64,000 bases of DNA from JARIHD01 sp964610985. GTDB taxonomy: Bacteria > Patescibacteriota > Saccharimonadia > Saccharimonadales > UBA4665. The notes beneath the pieces were generated by a model. That model made no database searches. It was given only the letters and a program-made list of their open reading frames with translations, and was not told the origin of the DNA. This document shows, piece by piece, positions 43,225 to 51,169 of the stretch. The stretch is from contig CAZSZJ010000002.1 of assembly GCA_964610985.1 (NCBI GenBank), positions 1 to 64,000 on the forward strand, read 5' to 3'. The translations under genes were made by a program, and so were the position numbers. Numbering within the stretch: position 1 is the first letter of the stretch; every line of letters begins with the position of its first letter.

Positions 43225-43908
43225 ATGTCAAAAATTAAACGAGGAATTGAAAATAACAGCACGCTTGAAGAAGCGACTGATACCTTTCGTTATTTGACCA
43301 GACTGGCACTGCGTAAAAGCGTATGGTCCGAATGGGAGTCTGAAGGTTCTCATGCGGGCGGCATGAAATTTACCCTGCTCCGGCGGAGTCGCCACTATCG
43401 TTTTTCGCGGATGGTCCCTGCCCGTTATGCCTCGATTGCCTATTCGCCGTTATATGTTAACGGAACGCCGGCGCCTAGAATTGTTTTTGGTAAAGCGGAC
43501 GGAAAGGCCTATGAACATTTCAATGTCGCGCAAACGGAATTTGCACCGTATACCCCTGACTTCAAACAGCATATCGGAAGCTTATTGGAGCGTCGCTATC
43601 TTTTCCGGCTGAGCGCCGAAGCATTTGAGCGCCCATCATTAAGCATGCCCCGGCCGTTGACCGAGGAGGAGGCTTTGAGTTTTGAGCCCTACGGAGGACC
43701 TGTGCATCAGGTTGTACTGTGCGGAATTAAGCATACTATCGATACTGATTATTTGCTTCATGAGGACGATGACGTTGTCTGCTTGTGGCGTACGCGAAGC
43801 AATGAGGACGGCATTAATATCGCTAGGCCGCTCACGACTGACGCTGACGTCCCAGGACTCGTTGAACTCAACCGTACGCTGTACGACGTATTATCCACCT
43901 GGAAATAA
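43225..43908 (+). CDS. Hypothetical protein, tandem paralogue 2
   Basis: A soluble 227-residue paralogue of the preceding gene, with LTEEEALSFEPYGGPVHQVV, YLLHEDDDVVCLWR and LVELNRTLYDVL in matching positions. TATAAT (43211-43216) ends eight bases before the ATG, so unlike its partner it has its own leaderless promoter. Function unknown. Confidence 0.65.
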   Translation: MSKIKRGIENNSTLEEATDTFRYLTRLALRKSVWSEWESEGSHAGGMKFTLLRRSRHYRFSRMVPARYASIAYSPLYVNGTPAPRIVFGKADGKAYEHFNVAQTEFAPYTPDFKQHIGSLLERRYLFRLSAEAFERPSLSMPRPLTEEEALSFEPYGGPVHQVVLCGIKHTIDTDYLLHEDDDVVCLWRTRSNEDGINIARPLTTDADVPGLVELNRTLYDVLSTWK

Positions 43909-43995
43909 CGCTTAAACGTCCACCCCTAATGCTATTTACAAAAGCGAAATCTTAGGATACGCTTCTGGTATACGTAATTATCTTTTGGAGGGAAT

Positions 43996-44667
43996 ATGCT
44001 AACACGAAAAAAAATCGCCATGATACTGGCGGAGTTTTTGGGAACCGCGCTTCTGACACTAGCCGTACTGGCTGTCAGTAAGTCTACTATCGGTATCCCC
44101 TACTTTGTTGCTATCGCGGCCGGTTTGGTTGTAGCAACCGTAACACTAACACTGGGCGCTGTTTCAGGTGCACACCTGAACCCACTGGTCACCATCGGTC
44201 TGTGGTCGGTTCGCCGCGTAAAGACCTTGCCTGCCATCGTGTATCTTGCGGCTCAGCTGCTTGGTGGTATCGCAGCCTACTGGCTGTTCACCTACTTCGT
44301 GGGTCAAACCTGGCATAACACCAATAGCGGGTTCGAGGGTCGCGTACTGGTGGCCGAAACTGTTGGTGCTTTCATCTTTAGCCTCGGTTGGGCTGCCGTT
44401 GTCTTCCAAAAACTGGAAGGTGGACGTGCTGCTGCGACCGTCGGTATGTCGCTGATGCTTGGCGTTCTAGTGTCTGCTGCTGGTGCGGGTGGTATCGTTA
44501 ACCCCGCTGTTGCCCTTGGTGCGCAGTCATGGGTTTGGGGCACGTTTGTGCTTGGCCCAATCCTTGGTGGTATCATCGGGTTCAACCTGTACAGTCTGCT
44601 CTTTGCGCCCGCTTCTTCGCTGGTCGAAAAACCAGCCAAAGCCCCGGCTGCCGCTCGTAAAAAATAG
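43996..44667 (+). CDS. Aquaporin-like MIP-family channel with atypical filter
   Basis: A 223-residue protein with six transmembrane helices and the two half-helix loops of the major intrinsic protein family: GAHLNPLVT in the first half and GGIVNPAVA in the second. The first motif is NPL instead of NPA, and the Arg that normally follows the second NPA is Val, so the aromatic/arginine filter is not conserved. It could pass water, glycerol or a small neutral solute. GGAGG lies upstream. It is monocistronic and ends at a very strong terminator. Confidence 0.88.
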   Translation: MLTRKKIAMILAEFLGTALLTLAVLAVSKSTIGIPYFVAIAAGLVVATVTLTLGAVSGAHLNPLVTIGLWSVRRVKTLPAIVYLAAQLLGGIAAYWLFTYFVGQTWHNTNSGFEGRVLVAETVGAFIFSLGWAAVVFQKLEGGRAAATVGMSLMLGVLVSAAGAGGIVNPAVALGAQSWVWGTFVLGPILGGIIGFNLYSLLFAPASSLVEKPAKAPAAARKK

Positions 44668-44678
44668 TCTTCTGCTTT

Positions 44679-44725
44679 GCAGATAAAAACGACCAGCGCC
44701 CCGGCGACTGGTCGTTTTTATCTGC
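44679..44725. terminator. Strong bidirectional terminator
   Basis: A perfect 18-base stem (44679-44696 with 44708-44725) surrounds an 11-base loop and includes A and T runs on both arms. It ends the aquaporin gene and the convergent surface-polymer operon. Confidence 0.9.
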
Positions 44726-44749
44726 ATTCTAAATATGGTATTGGCGGTA

Positions 44750-45922
44750 CTAGCGGTCGAATAGCCAGACATCGACTTTTTTGTCGTGCATGGACCGTAT
44801 AAAATCGGTTATGACCGGTGTTGCCTGAGAGGTGAGCGGCTGACTGTTGCTCCAGTATGACCAGTCAGTTTCCTCCGCCTCCTTGCTTTTATCCTGGGCG
44901 AAGATATTTACGGACACTTCGTAGTTTTGTTTTTGTAGGATTCCGGCTTGTTCGCGCACCGTCATCAAGATTTGTTTGCGCTGCTCGGGGCTGACCGTTT
45001 TGACCTCGTCTTTGTCGAATGTATACTTTGCGCCGAATGTAGCCGTATTAAACCATACTTTTTTGGTGCCGAGCTGGCCGGCCATCTCTGTTAGCAGATC
45101 CGTGTTCAGATATTCGGCCGCGTTGAAAATGACAGCGCCGCCTGGTTGACGTGAGATCCAGGGAAATCCTTGTATGCCAGCGTAGTTGACTAATCCGCTC
45201 GGAATTCCCTTGACATATGGTAGCAGGCTCACGTAATCTCCGTTTTGCCACTCAAAGTCAGTGTTTTCGTAGGTGGCCGAATTGAGCAGTACGCTGGTGG
45301 CCAGCGTCGGGAAGTATTTGCGCGCCGTTGTTAGGTGAGCGGTTACGGCCGGGGCAAAAAACTTCGGTTGGTTGTTGCTCCAGTATGGCAGATTTGCCTC
45401 GGGAAAAGGATTCCAGATGCCTAACTGTTGATCAGTTAGGCCCAACGCTTTGAGCTCAGCGAAGTACGCATCAAGCGCCGTTGTGTAGGTTCCGTCGGCA
45501 AAAAGCGCGAAGTCGAGCAGTGTGCCATCTTTTTTACTAGGCTCTACAATAACTACCGGTCGAATTCCATACCGGCTGAATTCCTTGAAAGTTTCAGCAT
45601 CATCTTTAGCATATGCCCTTCCTTCGTCGCTGGTAGATGGCATAGAAGTAAAGAGCATGACGGTATTGGTCGCGCGCGAAGCGCAGGCTTGCTGAAACAG
45701 ACCGATCTTGCGTAGCGTGCTCATACGAGCGTTGGCTAGGCCGTTGATGGGCTTATCTGGCAGACAAGCGTTGGTCTTGACGATAGTGGCCTTGGACTTG
45801 TGAAGGGTGCTCAGGATGGCCAGCGGTTTAACGCCAGTAAAGAACTGGTACACGACACCGGCCGAAAAAAGCGTCAGTCCGATAAAAACAATATTAATCA
45901 AAAAAATATGGCGCTTTTTCAT
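44750..45922 (-). CDS. Membrane-anchored TIM-barrel-like protein of a polymer operon
   Basis: A 390-residue protein with one N-terminal transmembrane helix (about residues 7-28) and a large outside domain. Segments such as LGIWNPFPEANLPYW and LVNYAGIQGFPW resemble barrel strands of extracellular glycosidases, but I cannot place it in a family or name catalytic residues. It is the last gene of the operon that starts at the LPNTG gene, three bases after a processive GT2 synthase. A role in trimming or export of the polymer is inferred from context. Confidence 0.65.
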   Translation of the reverse strand: MKKRHIFLINIVFIGLTLFSAGVVYQFFTGVKPLAILSTLHKSKATIVKTNACLPDKPINGLANARMSTLRKIGLFQQACASRATNTVMLFTSMPSTSDEGRAYAKDDAETFKEFSRYGIRPVVIVEPSKKDGTLLDFALFADGTYTTALDAYFAELKALGLTDQQLGIWNPFPEANLPYWSNNQPKFFAPAVTAHLTTARKYFPTLATSVLLNSATYENTDFEWQNGDYVSLLPYVKGIPSGLVNYAGIQGFPWISRQPGGAVIFNAAEYLNTDLLTEMAGQLGTKKVWFNTATFGAKYTFDKDEVKTVSPEQRKQILMTVREQAGILQKQNYEVSVNIFAQDKSKEAEETDWSYWSNSQPLTSQATPVITDFIRSMHDKKVDVWLFDR

Positions 45923-45925
45923 GGT

Positions 45926-47218
45926 CTAACCCTTTTCTACGCCTTCGCGTTTCCATTGTTGCCATTCTAGCTCGTCGCCACGGACAACCATATGTATCCC
46001 GCGCAGCAACGCCTGGAACTCAATCCACACGACCATATAAAAGAGCGGCCACGTCAAAGGAAATAGCAACAGGAGCTCGGCGCGCTCTTTGAGCGATAAC
46101 CTGCCGCCAAAGCACGCTACCACCATATACGATATGCCTACGAATAGCATGCTTAGGGCGAGAGAGACGAACTCGCCGGCCAGCAAGCTATATACCAGCA
46201 GGAGCGTGACACCAATAGGCTCCAATAACAACTGGATTTCAGCGAACGCCGCAAATGGCAGTACGAACCACGTCAGGAACTTATTGTGTCGCCTCTCCCA
46301 CGAAAAAAACAGCCGTCGGTAGCGCAAAAACGTATCAAAGCGACCCTTCTTCCAGCGCAAGCGTTGGTTAATGAGGCCGCTGTAGTTCGATGCTCCTTCG
46401 GTATAGCACAGCACATCTTCGGCATAGATGGACCTGAGACCGTGAAACTTGGTCCGCATCGACATCTCAATGTCTTCGGTTTTGTTTGCCTCATCGAAAT
46501 AGCCAAAATAATCGAATGTATCTTTACGCCGAAAAGCCGCGCAAGCACCGCCGTAGATGTACTCCGCGCCCATAGCACAATGTGCGCGTTTGAAGTAGAA
46601 GCCGAATAGATATTCGAGGCGTTGCATCAGGCCCACAATCCGGCCACGGACGTTGGCCACGCGTACTTGCCCAACGGCTGCTGCAACGCTCGGATCACGA
46701 AAATGTTCCGCCAGATTGGCAATGGCGTCCGGGGCTAGCATTGAGTCGGCGTCGATGGTCAAGATGATACTACCAGTGCTGTGCTCGATGCCATAGTTCA
46801 AAGCGCGCCCCTTCCCTCCGTTTGGAATATAATACTGGACGATACGCCGGTTGCCCGCGAGATTTTTAGACTGACGTCGAATGAAGTCATTTACGATTGC
46901 GCGTGAATTGTCGGTCGAACCGTCGTTAATAATAATGACTTCTATATTATGATACGAATTTGCCAGTACCGACTGCACAGTTTTTCGTACGCCAACTTCT
47001 TCGTTCCAGGCAGGAATAAGTACGCTAACCAATGGCTTGTACTGTGGCAGATATCCGTGACGCCGGATCTGCTGTTTGAGTACGCGATGTCGGCGGGCGG
47101 CTTCACGCACCGAGAACCAAGCGGCGAATACAAGGAAGACAAAATATTTTACGAGCATGATCGTCGCTAGAAAAATGGTCAGGTTGCGGAAAAGTATGAA
47201 GAGAGTTTCGTTAGTCAT
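45926..47218 (-). CDS. Processive GT2 glycan synthase (PgaC/cellulose-synthase type), copy 2
   Basis: A 430-residue membrane glycosyltransferase. The catalytic domain has VSVLIPAWNEE, INDGSTDN, DADS, KTEDIEMS and the processivity motif NQRLRWKKGR. One N-terminal and about four C-terminal transmembrane helices flank it. This is the architecture of synthases that make and extrude a beta-linked polymer such as poly-N-acetylglucosamine. It overlaps the upstream sortase-like gene by four bases. It is a paralogue of the GT2 at 48038. Confidence 0.9.
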   Translation of the reverse strand: MTNETLFILFRNLTIFLATIMLVKYFVFLVFAAWFSVREAARRHRVLKQQIRRHGYLPQYKPLVSVLIPAWNEEVGVRKTVQSVLANSYHNIEVIIINDGSTDNSRAIVNDFIRRQSKNLAGNRRIVQYYIPNGGKGRALNYGIEHSTGSIILTIDADSMLAPDAIANLAEHFRDPSVAAAVGQVRVANVRGRIVGLMQRLEYLFGFYFKRAHCAMGAEYIYGGACAAFRRKDTFDYFGYFDEANKTEDIEMSMRTKFHGLRSIYAEDVLCYTEGASNYSGLINQRLRWKKGRFDTFLRYRRLFFSWERRHNKFLTWFVLPFAAFAEIQLLLEPIGVTLLLVYSLLAGEFVSLALSMLFVGISYMVVACFGGRLSLKERAELLLLFPLTWPLFYMVVWIEFQALLRGIHMVVRGDELEWQQWKREGVEKG

Positions 47219-47877
47219 TGCTCTAGTCCCTGTACTGATAATAAGTTGGCTTCAATAATGGTGCTGATCTTCTCGGCCCGGTCATCACAAATAATCAACA
47301 GTTTGCCGGTAGCCCGGTTGTCGGCCGGTACGTATTGTTGTCCGTTTGATATGGTGGCGGTGCTCGTAATTTTGTACACATACCGCCATTCCTGGTCGGT
47401 GTCCATGAACAGGTTGCTGCCTTCGGCGGGCATCGCGCGGGGATCGATCGTGCGGAAGCTGGAGCGACAGTACATCAGGGCAACACCCAAATTACCGCTA
47501 CGGGCCGTTTGCGGAGCGAGCAGATGCATTGTGTCGGCACGCGCAAGCCATTCTTTGCTGGTGGGATGAATCGGCATTACAATGTCGAGCTTTTTGGCGC
47601 GCTGCGGCAGCTTCAGGGCTATTGGCTTACCAAAGGTACCGAATATGTTTTCGTTGGCGACATCACGACTTTGGGTATAGCCTTTCTGTAAGTCATAGGT
47701 TTGGGCGACCGGTTGTACCGTCACTGCATCAAGGGTATGTACGAACGGCAGAGACCGATTGTACAGCGACTCATATCCTGAGGCTAGCAAAAAAGTACTG
47801 ATTGCCCCGCACAGCCCCAGCACAAAAATGCGTAGTGGCCAGATAATGGCGTTCCGCAGTATTTTTTTCATATTCAT
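47215..47877 (-). CDS. Sortase-fold protein, catalytic His apparently lost
   Basis: I placed the start at 47877, where ATG overlaps the stop of the small upstream gene (ATGA). The 220-residue product has one N-terminal transmembrane helix (about 12-33). A following domain resembles class E/F sortases: GNLGVALMYCRSS (128-140) at the place of GN-x-VIAGHR, an EWRYVYKI strand, and LLIICDDR (193-200) at the place of TLxTC with its later Arg. Cys197 is kept, but the His position appears to be Tyr136 or Cys137. It may be an inactive or altered sortase. An LPNTG protein in the same operon supports the assignment. The fold call is inference from motif order. Confidence 0.5.
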   Translation of the reverse strand: MNMKKILRNAIIWPLRIFVLGLCGAISTFLLASGYESLYNRSLPFVHTLDAVTVQPVAQTYDLQKGYTQSRDVANENIFGTFGKPIALKLPQRAKKLDIVMPIHPTSKEWLARADTMHLLAPQTARSGNLGVALMYCRSSFRTIDPRAMPAEGSNLFMDTDQEWRYVYKITSTATISNGQQYVPADNRATGKLLIICDDRAEKISTIIEANLLSVQGLEQ

Positions 47878-48035
47878 AGCAGCGACCGGTGCTTTCGTAC
47901 CATCCTGCGGGTTCGCCATCGGATAAAGGCAGTCGTACATTTACTCAATACGTTAACCAAGATGACCACTCCCACAAAAAACAGGTATAAATACCAAAGC
48001 GCAAAAAAAGGACTATCCTCTGAAGGCAAAAACAT
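47874..48035 (-). CDS. Tiny membrane protein (53 aa) inside the polymer operon
   Basis: This short gene fills the gap between the GT2 and the sortase-like gene. AGGAG (48043-48047) stands seven bases before the ATG at 48035; another ATG at 48041 overlaps the GT2 stop as ATGA. The product has one transmembrane helix (about FFALWYLYLFFVGVVILVNV) and a basic Arg-rich C terminus. Its own stop overlaps the next start by four bases. It may be a small partner of the GT2 synthase, as in other exopolysaccharide systems; this is inference. Confidence 0.65.
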   Translation of the reverse strand: MFLPSEDSPFFALWYLYLFFVGVVILVNVLSKCTTAFIRWRTRRMVRKHRSLL

Positions 48036-48037
48036 GG

Positions 48038-49285
48038 TCATGCTCCTATTCTCTCGACGTGTTCCCAGCTTACGGAATGCTCGGTATGGTCGTCGGTTCT
48101 ACTGTGATGTATGGATTTTAGCAGGGCCAAGAATTCAACGGCGGTCAAAACGTACAGCCATATATATAATAACGGTAAAATGAAAGAAAGCTTAACTTTT
48201 GTTCGCGTGCTTTCGGTTTCTTCGCCGAGCAATATTAGGCCGATGAAGGCTGTCACGATGCAATACACACTGACGAGCGAAGCCATATCATGATATTGCA
48301 CGGTCACCCAAATGATATAGCCGATCAGAATCGGCTCGAGCAGCAAGATACATTCACTCACAACAGCATACGGCAATTGATACCAGGTCAGTCGCTTATC
48401 GTAGCGCCGTGAACGACTGAAAAATAGTGCCCGGTTTTTGGAAAACGTCTGCATGCGGCCATATTTCCAGCGGAAGCGCTGGCGGATGAGCGAGCGAAAG
48501 GTCAGGACGTGCTCGGTGTACGCTACGGCGTCGGCGGCATAATGGATACGGTAGCCTTTGTTGCCGAAATGCCGGATACATTTGACCGTCAGATCGATGT
48601 CTTCGGTCATCGTGTCGGTGTCATACAGCCCGACTTTAAGCAAAGCCGAACGACGAAAGGTGGAGCCAACGCCGCCGATAATATATTCCATATTCATGCT
48701 GGTCAGCGCCCGTTTCATGCGATACGAAATCAGATACTCAAAGCGTTGGATCAGTCCTAAGGCCTTGTTGCTGGGCAAGATTTTAACATTGGCCGCCGAA
48801 GCGATTACTTTAGGGTCACGAAAATGCTCCACCATGCGGGAAATGGCTGTCGGATCAAGTAATGAATCGGCGTCCACCACCATAATCAGCTTGCCGCGTG
48901 ACCAGTGTTGGACCGCCCGGTTAATCGCTGCTGCCTTGCCGCTGTTCGTCTGGTTCACGACTTGCAGCCGTCCCTTGTTGCGTCGCTGGACACTTCGGGC
49001 CAATTGTAGTGTCCGATCGGTTGAGCCATCATTGACTACGATAAGCTGTGTATGTTTGTAGTCGCTGGCCAAGATTGATTCTATGGTACGGACGATAACG
49101 ACTTCCTCGTTGTAGGCGGGCACGATAACGCTCACGAGCGGCCGATATGGGCGTCGGCGCGCGCGTTGTTTGGCCATTAGCCGGATGTCATAGATGTCTG
49201 ACCCGATAAGCATAGACAAGACGCGCACCAAATTGAGGATGCTGAGTGCGGCAATAACATAATAAAATACGGCAGAAGTGGTCAT
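48038..49285 (-). CDS. Processive GT2 glycan synthase (PgaC/cellulose-synthase type), copy 1
   Basis: A 415-residue membrane glycosyltransferase with VSVIVPAYNEE, VNDGSTDR, DADSL, MTEDIDLT and IRQRFRWKYGR. An N-terminal helix and about three or four C-terminal helices are visible. It is similar throughout to the GT2 at 45926, so the operon carries two synthases, possibly for alternating sugars or two polymers. It begins 30 bases after the LPNTG gene. Confidence 0.9.
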   Translation of the reverse strand: MTTSAVFYYVIAALSILNLVRVLSMLIGSDIYDIRLMAKQRARRRPYRPLVSVIVPAYNEEVVIVRTIESILASDYKHTQLIVVNDGSTDRTLQLARSVQRRNKGRLQVVNQTNSGKAAAINRAVQHWSRGKLIMVVDADSLLDPTAISRMVEHFRDPKVIASAANVKILPSNKALGLIQRFEYLISYRMKRALTSMNMEYIIGGVGSTFRRSALLKVGLYDTDTMTEDIDLTVKCIRHFGNKGYRIHYAADAVAYTEHVLTFRSLIRQRFRWKYGRMQTFSKNRALFFSRSRRYDKRLTWYQLPYAVVSECILLLEPILIGYIIWVTVQYHDMASLVSVYCIVTAFIGLILLGEETESTRTKVKLSFILPLLYIWLYVLTAVEFLALLKSIHHSRTDDHTEHSVSWEHVERIGA

Positions 49286-49315
49286 GCTGGTAGTCCGCCG
49301 AACGGCGGGATTTGA

Positions 49316-49516
49316 TTAGCGCTGTTCCCTGGAGTATCGCTGGCGAAGCGCGCGGACGACGAGCTGGCTGACGAGCGCCGTAATGCCAATGCCAATAGCG
49401 AGGAACGATAGAATCATGCCTAGGCTATTGTCACCGGTATTTGGCAAAGCAGCAATGCCGACGCCGGCAACCGTGCTGCTTGATAATACTTTAGTCAGTT
49501 CGTTATTTTCGTACAT
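49316..49516 (-). CDS. Minimal LPXTG protein (66 aa)
   Basis: The ATG at 49516 follows AGGAAG. The protein has LPNTG at residues 24-28, a transmembrane helix (about 33-54) and a basic tail RALRQRYSREQR: the exact layout of a sortase sorting signal. Yet only 23 residues precede the motif and there is no separate signal peptide. It is thus a bare cell-wall sorting signal. A longer in-frame start at 49567 lies five bases after a TATAAA box and would add 17 residues. It heads the polymer operon and could be a substrate or anchor for the polymer. Confidence 0.75.
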   Translation of the reverse strand: MYENNELTKVLSSSTVAGVGIAALPNTGDNSLGMILSFLAIGIGITALVSQLVVRALRQRYSREQR

Positions 49517-49572
49517 GGTCGCTTCCTGTGAATTAAAAATGATCCCGCGCAAATGCAGGACCCTCATTTGTA

Positions 49573-49578
49573 TTTATA
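49573..49578 (-). promoter_or_regulatory. -10 box of the LPNTG/GT2 operon
   Basis: TATAAA on the minus strand predicts transcription from about 49566, giving a leader of about 50 nt before the start at 49516. Confidence 0.4.
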
Positions 49579-49628
49579 ATATACTACTGGCGGCTCATGT
49601 CAATACCTACCGAGGTAGTTTTGACCCC

Positions 49629-49657
49629 TTGCCTTTTGAAGCTTCTTTATCTATGCT
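49629..49657 (+). promoter_or_regulatory. Promoter placed on a start codon
   Basis: TTGCCT (49629-49634) and TATGCT (49652-49657) are 17 bases apart; the ATG at 49665 follows seven bases later. Confidence 0.45.
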
Positions 49658-49664
49658 AAAAAAC

Positions 49665-50627
49665 ATGACAAAACAAAAGCCGGAAGTAAACTACTCCATC
49701 CAAAACGTTGGGATTGGTCCCCGGCGGGCGTTGTTTGACGGTATTGACGAGACGCGGGACTATTTGCGAGATATTGGCGCAACGGCGGGATTGAACTGGT
49801 TGCCCCTAGTGCGGTCGCGCTTGTATGCTGAAGTGCGGCTCCGTGCACTAAAAGGCACGTACACTAATATTGAAGACGGCGTGGGATTGATTGCTTCGAT
49901 GGACCAGTCCTTTGCGCCGACCATACCCGAAATCTGGCAACGCTTTACCAATAAATCGGACACTATGTCCTTGGCTGGGCGGACGCAACGTCTAGCGAAT
50001 AACTTAATAAAACAACGCGGAATCATGCCGCCGGTGTTAAAATCGCTGGGAACAATGAGGCGCATGGCTGAAATTGCCGGTCATGAAGCGTTGTTTGCAA
50101 ATATGTATGCCGAAGAATTACCCCCAGGTAAACGCTACGATGGACCATACACTCGCAGCGCCATACTCGCGCCTGACGTTGTCGAGAGCCTCGGCAGCTC
50201 TGTTAGTGAGCTTCCCGAACAGCTCAGAACTCGCGGTATAACGCACATTTCTTTTGACGCATATCATGCAACACGCAAGTCTCAGAGCGGCAATACCCAA
50301 CTCCCGCCATGGGAAGAATATCTGCCCCAATTCGCTGCCCAGGGGCTTATTCGCCAAGTCAGGTTTTCTTTAAACAGGATTGATCTGCCGGAGGCCAGCG
50401 GCATTGAGGCTATGGCACAAACGCATGATTTTGCCAGTGAGCTTATAAAAGACGAGGCTCGCTTTTCGCGGTTAGGGCCGATACCTGAGCAGGTATCCAG
50501 TATCGTGCAGAATCATCCTCTGGAGCAGCCCCTAGACTTTACCGTGGCCGGTGATGTGAGTGGATTGCGTATCGAAAGCCTTAGAAACGCGTACCACAAT
50601 CTGGGCCGATTGATGGCCGCCGCATAA
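49665..50627 (+). CDS. Putative xylose-isomerase-like TIM-barrel protein
   Basis: A soluble 320-residue protein. The start at 49665 is fixed by the promoter just upstream; a longer open frame to 49383 has no such support. The segment GITHISFDAYHATRKSQSG followed by VRFSLNRIDLP is like barrel strands of the xylose isomerase-like (AP endonuclease 2) superfamily, where the His and Asp bind metal. The resemblance is limited and the reaction is unknown. It stands alone before a terminator. Confidence 0.55.
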   Translation: MTKQKPEVNYSIQNVGIGPRRALFDGIDETRDYLRDIGATAGLNWLPLVRSRLYAEVRLRALKGTYTNIEDGVGLIASMDQSFAPTIPEIWQRFTNKSDTMSLAGRTQRLANNLIKQRGIMPPVLKSLGTMRRMAEIAGHEALFANMYAEELPPGKRYDGPYTRSAILAPDVVESLGSSVSELPEQLRTRGITHISFDAYHATRKSQSGNTQLPPWEEYLPQFAAQGLIRQVRFSLNRIDLPEASGIEAMAQTHDFASELIKDEARFSRLGPIPEQVSSIVQNHPLEQPLDFTVAGDVSGLRIESLRNAYHNLGRLMAAA

Positions 50628-50678
50628 GTCCGGCCATCAATCTGGGCCGCATACGGATCTGATAATTAGGTAAATAAA

Positions 50679-50709
50679 AATAAAGGACTCCAGTAGGGAG
50701 TCCTTTATT
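50679..50709. terminator. Bidirectional terminator
   Basis: AATAAAGGACTCC and GGAGTCCTTTATT (50679-50691, 50697-50709) form a perfect 13-base stem with a five-base loop, between convergent genes. Confidence 0.85.
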
Positions 50710-50725
50710 TAACGTCGAGTGTATA

Positions 50726-51100
50726 TTAATACTCTTCGTTTGGGTCACCGCCATAGCCGATGCCACCGTTTAGGACAACCCATTCGGCGCATTCGTCGAA
50801 GCTGTTAAAGCCCCAAACATACCAATAGCCGTGGCCGCACTCAGCGCGGGCCTTGGGCGCATCGGTAGAGACGTAACGCAGACAGTGGTCAAGATTGATG
50901 AAGCCAAGCTTCTCCCATCCTGCTCCACCGTACTGTGTATAACAGACCTTCTGTGGACTGTTCTTCGGCACGTCGAAGTAGCTTGGGCTGGCTGATGCAT
51001 AGCTCGTAGTGCCTGCAACTGCAACAAGAGCTGTCACAAAAAACGCTGCAACCAACTTGGTTGAGCCAATTTTTTGGAGCATGCTTGTAAGTTTGTTCAT
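50726..51100 (-). CDS. Small secreted Cys-rich protein with an internal repeat
   Basis: A 124-residue protein with a signal peptide (cleavage near Ala36-Ser37 in SYASAS). The mature 85 residues contain two copies of one unit: Cys53 ... LGFINLDHC73LRYV and Cys88 ... WGFNSFDEC104AEWV. Each unit has two Cys around a GFxxxDxC core, so two disulfides are likely. No family is known to me. GGAAGAGG precedes the ATG. Its extracellular location, small size and disulfides suggest a secreted effector, adhesin or inhibitor, but that is open. Confidence 0.75.
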   Translation of the reverse strand: MNKLTSMLQKIGSTKLVAAFFVTALVAVAGTTSYASASPSYFDVPKNSPQKVCYTQYGGAGWEKLGFINLDHCLRYVSTDAPKARAECGHGYWYVWGFNSFDECAEWVVLNGGIGYGGDPNEEY

Positions 51101-51169
51101 AAAGCAACCTCTTCCTTAAATTTATATTAACGCGAGCAACCTATACATTATAGGATACGTCGTGAGGGG

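Noticed and set aside
47878..47940. Longer start for the sortase-like gene
   Set aside because: That stretch belongs to the tiny membrane gene in another frame, and the ATG at 47877 sits in an ATGA coupling site.
49383..49664. Long N-terminal extension of the gene at 49665
   Set aside because: It would run antisense through the LPNTG gene and across the promoter of this gene.
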